A stretch of 7,809 nucleotides of DNA from Anaerolineae bacterium (lineage in GTDB: Bacteria; Chloroflexota; Anaerolineae; Promineifilales; Promineifilaceae): contig JACSSI010000202.1 in NCBI GenBank assembly GCA_014879345.1, positions 1-7,809 of the forward strand. The letters are read 5' to 3'. This document shows positions 5,699-7,809 of this stretch, piece by piece. Positions within the stretch are counted from its first letter, which is position 1; every line of letters begins with the position of its first letter. Made by a program: the position numbers and the translations under genes. The notes under the pieces were generated by a model. It saw only the letters and a list, made by a program, of their open reading frames with translations, was not told where the DNA came from and did not search any database.

Positions 5699-5732
5699 AG
5701 GGCTGCCGAACTTTGGTAAATTCGGCAGCCCT
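5699..5732. terminator. Strong hairpin between converging small gene and ferredoxin gene
   Basis: AGGGCTGCCGAA (5699-5710) and TTCGGCAGCCCT (5721-5732) form a perfect 12-bp GC-rich stem with a 10-nt loop. It lies 8 nt beyond the ferredoxin stop and about 90 nt beyond the small gene. The plus strand is followed only by GATTTC and the minus strand by no T-run. A bidirectional terminator is likely from position and stem strength, but not typical in sequence. Confidence 0.6.
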
Positions 5733-5740
5733 GATTTCGA

Positions 5741-6151
5741 CTACATATCCAGTGCGTCGTAACCTGGCCCTTCAGAAAAGAAATCGTAGTTAGGCTGGAT
5801 ATCTTCCGTCAGGTCCAAAATTTCGCCGCCCTGGAGCTGCCTGGCGTTCAACAGCTTCACGGGGTTGCCGTCAATTTCACCCTCGAAGGGTCGGCCGTCT
5901 GGTAATAGTTCTTTCAAACCATTGATCCAGACGCCCGGCGGGGCCTCATAGGCATAAGGCACCTCTTCCTCAGGGAAGATGGCTTCGTAAGGGCATTCCG
6001 GCACGCAGGCGCCGCAGTCAATGCAGGTATCGGGGTCAATATACAGCCAGGGCCACTTCTCTTCTGGCTGTCCCAGCACCATGCACTCTACCGGGCACAC
6101 TTCCACGCAAGCCGTATCTCGCAAGCACAGCCGGGTGATGATATGAGTCAT
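5741..6151 (-). CDS. 8-cysteine ferredoxin (2x[4Fe-4S] or 7Fe type) with long acidic C-terminal tail
   Basis: A 136-residue protein starting MTHIITRLCLRD. Cysteines are C9, C15, C19, C23 in LCLRDTACVEVCPVEC and C43, C46, C49, C53 in CIDCGACVPECP. This resembles the N-terminal half of Azotobacter-type ferredoxin I, but the spacing after the first cysteine is x5, shorter than the usual x7 of 7Fe proteins. The cluster type at the first site is therefore uncertain. The last ~80 residues are acidic, lack cysteines and have no recognised domain. I chose ATG 6151 because AAGGAG lies 7 nt upstream; ATG 6157 would leave a 1-nt spacer. A perfect FNR-type box lies upstream, and nirK and the SCO gene precede it on the same strand with no visible terminator. 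It may supply electrons under low oxygen. Confidence 0.92.
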   Translation of the reverse strand: MTHIITRLCLRDTACVEVCPVECMVLGQPEEKWPWLYIDPDTCIDCGACVPECPYEAIFPEEEVPYAYEAPPGVWINGLKELLPDGRPFEGEIDGNPVKLLNARQLQGGEILDLTEDIQPNYDFFSEGPGYDALDM

Positions 6152-6158
6152 AGGCATT

Positions 6159-6164
6159 CTCCTT
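6159..6164 (-). promoter_or_regulatory. Shine-Dalgarno that fixes the ferredoxin start
   Basis: AAGGAG on the minus strand lies 7 nt before ATG 6151-6149 but only 1 nt before the other in-frame ATG at 6157-6155. The second ATG is therefore the likelier start and removes two residues. Confidence 0.8.
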
Positions 6165-6231
6165 TGGTCGTGACGGTAACGGCCGTTCAGCAGACCGCGC
6201 CGCTCACAACAGTAAATTTGTATCTACCTAC

Positions 6232-6273
6232 AGCTTAGCCGCCAAACAGGTTTTGAGCCTTGATCCAAATCAA
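6232..6273 (-). promoter_or_regulatory. Perfect FNR/DNR-type box and -10 for the 8-cysteine ferredoxin
   Basis: TTGAT-CCAA-ATCAA (6260-6273) matches all ten consensus bases and shares the CCAA spacer with the flavodoxin box. On the minus strand TAAGCT (6237-6232) begins 22 nt later, the class II layout, predicting transcription from about 6225 with a leader of about 74 nt. The box lies 18 nt past the end of the PCuAC-SCO gene. The leader carries an AACGGCCGTT palindrome (6178-6187). No other gene is visible in 6158-6291. Confidence 0.8.
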
Positions 6274-6291
6274 GAGAGAAGTGACCGTATG

Positions 6292-7287
6292 CTATTCATG
6301 CGCCAAATACCATTGCAAAGCCCCGGCGATCAATTCAGGATCCGTATCATAAGCAAACGTGGTTCGCAGCACCCCCTCCCGGTCTAATAAATAGGATCGG
6401 GTGGAGTGGTCAATGGTGTAAACAGCGTCAGACCCGCTGTCCAGCCGACGTTCATAATAAAACCCATAATCCGGCTGAATGTGGGCCAGCGTAGCATCAT
6501 CAGCGGAAAACCCAACAAAATCCGGATCAAAGTTGGCCAGATAGGCCTGCATCAACTCAATGGCGTCTCTATCCGCGTCTACGCTGATGAAGACAAAGTC
6601 CACTTCTGCGGCGGCTTCAGCCAGCGCCGCTTTCGCGTTTTTATAATCGACCAGCGTCAGCGGGCAAAAGTCAGGGCAGTGCATGTAACCAAAGAAGATG
6701 AGACGCCAACGGCCGTTTAGATCGCTTAACCGCGTTACATCTGCGTCAGTACTGGGGGCGCTGAAGTCCTGTACCGCGACCGGTGGATTGGCTATATCCC
6801 CCACGAAAACGTCATCAGCCTCCGCCCTTAACGCGGCTGTTGTCAATGCATCGGTCTCCGACACTGGCTCAAGCGAGACGACAGCCTCAACTTCCAGCGC
6901 AGCACCAGAGTCAAACGTCAAGGTCAACAGGATGGTGTCACCGGCAGCCAGTGGCGCAGTTAGACCCATCAGCATGATATGTTTGCCACCCGGTTCCAGC
7001 TTCACCGTCTCGCCGCCTGGGATGTTCACTGACGCGGCCGGACGCATGTGCATCATATCTCCATCCATCTGTGTTTCATGAATTTCGACAGTGTTGGCAG
7101 CGGCCGTTTCCACCCCAATCAACTGCTGGGGGGAACGGCCGTTATTGGTAATTTCCAGGTAAGCAGCACTCATTTCCTCTGCCGGACGCACCCAGGCTCC
7201 ACTCACCTGCAACGATTCTGACCCTGTTTGTGTTGGTGCGCAGGCGGTGAAAACGGCCGTTATCAGCAGTAAAAAGAAAGAATTCAA
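6292..7287 (-). CDS. PCuAC-SCO1/SenC fusion copper-chaperone lipoprotein
   Basis: A 331-residue frame from TTG 7287. Residues 1-16 are hydrophobic and end in a lipobox-like FTAC (C16), so the protein is probably membrane-anchored outside the cytoplasm. Residues about 24-142 form a PCuAC (DUF461) domain with H70, M81, H103 and M105 as likely Cu(I) ligands. Residues about 160-330 form a SCO/SenC thioredoxin-like domain with C204-P-D-F-C208-P, SVDADRD (235-241) and H294 in TIDHS. Both families deliver copper to CuA of cytochrome oxidase, and sometimes to other cuproenzymes. It follows nirK by 24 nt, so NirK or a CuA enzyme is a likely client. The TTG start lacks a ribosome site and the signal peptide lacks its usual basic residues. 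The natural start seems to be ATG 7304 in another frame, linked through an A6 run. Confidence 0.9.
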   Translation of the reverse strand: MNSFFLLLITAVFTACAPTQTGSESLQVSGAWVRPAEEMSAAYLEITNNGRSPQQLIGVETAAANTVEIHETQMDGDMMHMRPAASVNIPGGETVKLEPGGKHIMLMGLTAPLAAGDTILLTLTFDSGAALEVEAVVSLEPVSETDALTTAALRAEADDVFVGDIANPPVAVQDFSAPSTDADVTRLSDLNGRWRLIFFGYMHCPDFCPLTLVDYKNAKAALAEAAAEVDFVFISVDADRDAIELMQAYLANFDPDFVGFSADDATLAHIQPDYGFYYERRLDSGSDAVYTIDHSTRSYLLDREGVLRTTFAYDTDPELIAGALQWYLAHE

Positions 7288-7292
7288 CAGCA

Positions 7293-7313
7293 GTTTTTTA
7301 GCATATCTGTCCT
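7293..7313 (-). other. SD-ATG plus A_AAA_AAC slippery site in the wrong frame for PCuAC-SCO
   Basis: On the minus strand AGGA (7313-7310) lies 5 nt before ATG 7304-7302. It reads ATG CTA AAA AAC TGC TGT TGA and stops at codon 7. The heptamer A_AAA_AAC (7299-7293) is in the X_XXY_YYZ phase for -1 slippage. A -1 shift after AAC continues CTG CTG TTG AAT, exactly the PCuAC-SCO frame, giving MLKNLLLNSFFLLLI and then the lipobox. One extra A would give MLKKLLLN instead. Confidence 0.65.
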
Positions 7314-7809
7314 AATGGCCTGACTCCTCGGGGAAACCTTCAGCCCCAAAAATGTCAGGGTTTTCTTCCCCCTCAGCATAAAGGAAGCCAACCAGCCCCC
7401 GCTCTACCCTGCTTAAAGCATGATCCACCATAATATACCGGCCCGGCACATCCATTGTGAATTCGACCACCGTGGCCCCGCCGGGAGGCGCCAGTGTCGT
7501 CTGCACATCTTCCAGAGGCGGCGAACTCAATGACGCCATCGGATAAACCCTGTCGAAAATCTCGCCAATCATGTGGAAAGAGGAAATTTTATTGGGGCCG
7601 CCTACGCCAAAATAAATGCGTACACTATCACCAACCTTCGTGCGCATGGCATACTCATCCAGCGTCAGGGCGTTGGCTGCCCCATTAAACACATAATATT
7701 GAGGCGACTCATCCAGCATTTGCTGATGGCTGAAGGTGAGATGCCCTTCCGTACCAAACGGCTGCTCGGTGTAAATTTCCCCCTGCATCACATAAAACTC
7801 ATGATCCAC
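7312..7809 (-). CDS. nirK: Copper-containing nitrite reductase, C-terminal part (5' end outside window)
   Basis: The visible 165 codons are the second cupredoxin domain of a NirK. Recognisable blocks are EFYVMQGEIYT near the edge, YYVFNGAANALT (about 38-49), KVGDSVRIYFGVGGPN, SSFHMIGEIFDRVYP with H79, DVQTTLAPPGGATVVEF and GRYIMVDHALSR with H130. H79 and H130 correspond to the His residues that help form the type 2 copper catalytic site between subunits. The type 1 copper ligands lie in the missing N-terminal domain. The enzyme reduces nitrite to NO in the periplasm or on the outer face of the membrane. The first codon at the edge (GTG) is internal, not a start. After the last conserved block a short acidic tail ends in ESGH, with no cytochrome domain. 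The copper-chaperone gene follows 24 nt later, probably in the same operon. Confidence 0.94.
   Translation of the reverse strand: MDHEFYVMQGEIYTEQPFGTEGHLTFSHQQMLDESPQYYVFNGAANALTLDEYAMRTKVGDSVRIYFGVGGPNKISSFHMIGEIFDRVYPMASLSSPPLEDVQTTLAPPGGATVVEFTMDVPGRYIMVDHALSRVERGLVGFLYAEGEENPDIFGAEGFPEESGH

Larger units (their letters stand above)
1404..7260. repeat. Highly iterated palindrome ACGGCCGT, 14 copies
   Basis: Copies begin at 1404, 2092, 2121, 2745, 3498, 3566, 3665, 4192, 4411, 4914, 6179, 6709, 7135 and 7253. About 0.1 would be expected by chance for an 8-mer in this length. Five lie between genes and nine inside genes, where they are read either as Thr-Ala-Val or as Asp/Asn-Gly-Arg, never in the third frame. 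Several extend to AACGGCCGTT. Confidence 0.85.

Noticed and set aside
6152..6157. Ferredoxin start at ATG 6157
   Set aside because: The AAGGAG would be only 1 nt away; ATG 6151 has a 7-nt spacer and gives the familiar MTHIIT beginning.
7807..7809. GTG at the right edge as the start of nirK
   Set aside because: The residues here belong to the middle of NirK; the N-terminal cupredoxin domain must lie beyond the window.

Overview
The window looks like a bacterial chromosome segment of moderate GC (a little over half by eye) from a facultative or anaerobic nitrite-reducing organism. Protein style suggests a Chloroflexota (Anaerolineae-like) bacterium, notably the LCLRD-type ferredoxin and the Mrp/DUF59 set. 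This placement rests on recollection of family sequences, not on a search. Coding density is high, and no tRNA, rRNA, CRISPR array or mobile element was seen.

Layout, left to right. (1) 1-1248, minus strand: an Fe-S assembly operon of a 2x[4Fe-4S] ferredoxin, a DUF59/MIP18 protein and an Mrp-type ATPase cut by the window edge. (2) 1249-1465: a divergent promoter region with two FNR-type boxes. (3) 1466-2011, plus strand: a long-chain flavodoxin. (4) 2165-4352, minus strand: a free HMA metallochaperone followed by a P1B heavy-metal ATPase with an unusual CPG motif. (5) 4520-5278, minus strand: a Crp/Fnr-family regulator with its own intrinsic terminator, divergent from a 72-residue unknown protein at 5389-5607. 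(6) 5741-6151, minus strand: an 8-cysteine ferredoxin with a long acidic tail. (7) 6292-7809, minus strand: the C-terminal part of copper nitrite reductase NirK followed by a PCuAC-SCO copper-chaperone fusion.

How it may work together. The regulator has the FNR-type recognition helix (E-x-x-S-R) but lacks the cysteines of an [4Fe-4S] FNR, so it resembles DNR/NnrR-type regulators of denitrification. Perfect or near-perfect TTGAT-N4-ATCAA boxes lie upstream of the Fe-S operon, the flavodoxin and the ferredoxin, and a weaker one lies upstream of the metal-ATPase operon. In all four cases a TAnnnT hexamer starts exactly 22 nt after the box, the class II FNR geometry. I infer a compact low-oxygen/NO regulon linking electron carriers, Fe-S assembly, metal efflux and copper supply to NirK.

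Other notable items: 14 copies of the palindrome ACGGCCGT in 7.8 kb; a 56-bp ungapped dispersed repeat in two convergent intergenic regions; and an A_AAA_AAC slippery heptamer between a good SD-ATG and the PCuAC-SCO reading frame. The last would restore a proper lipoprotein signal peptide by a -1 shift, or mark a homopolymer error.
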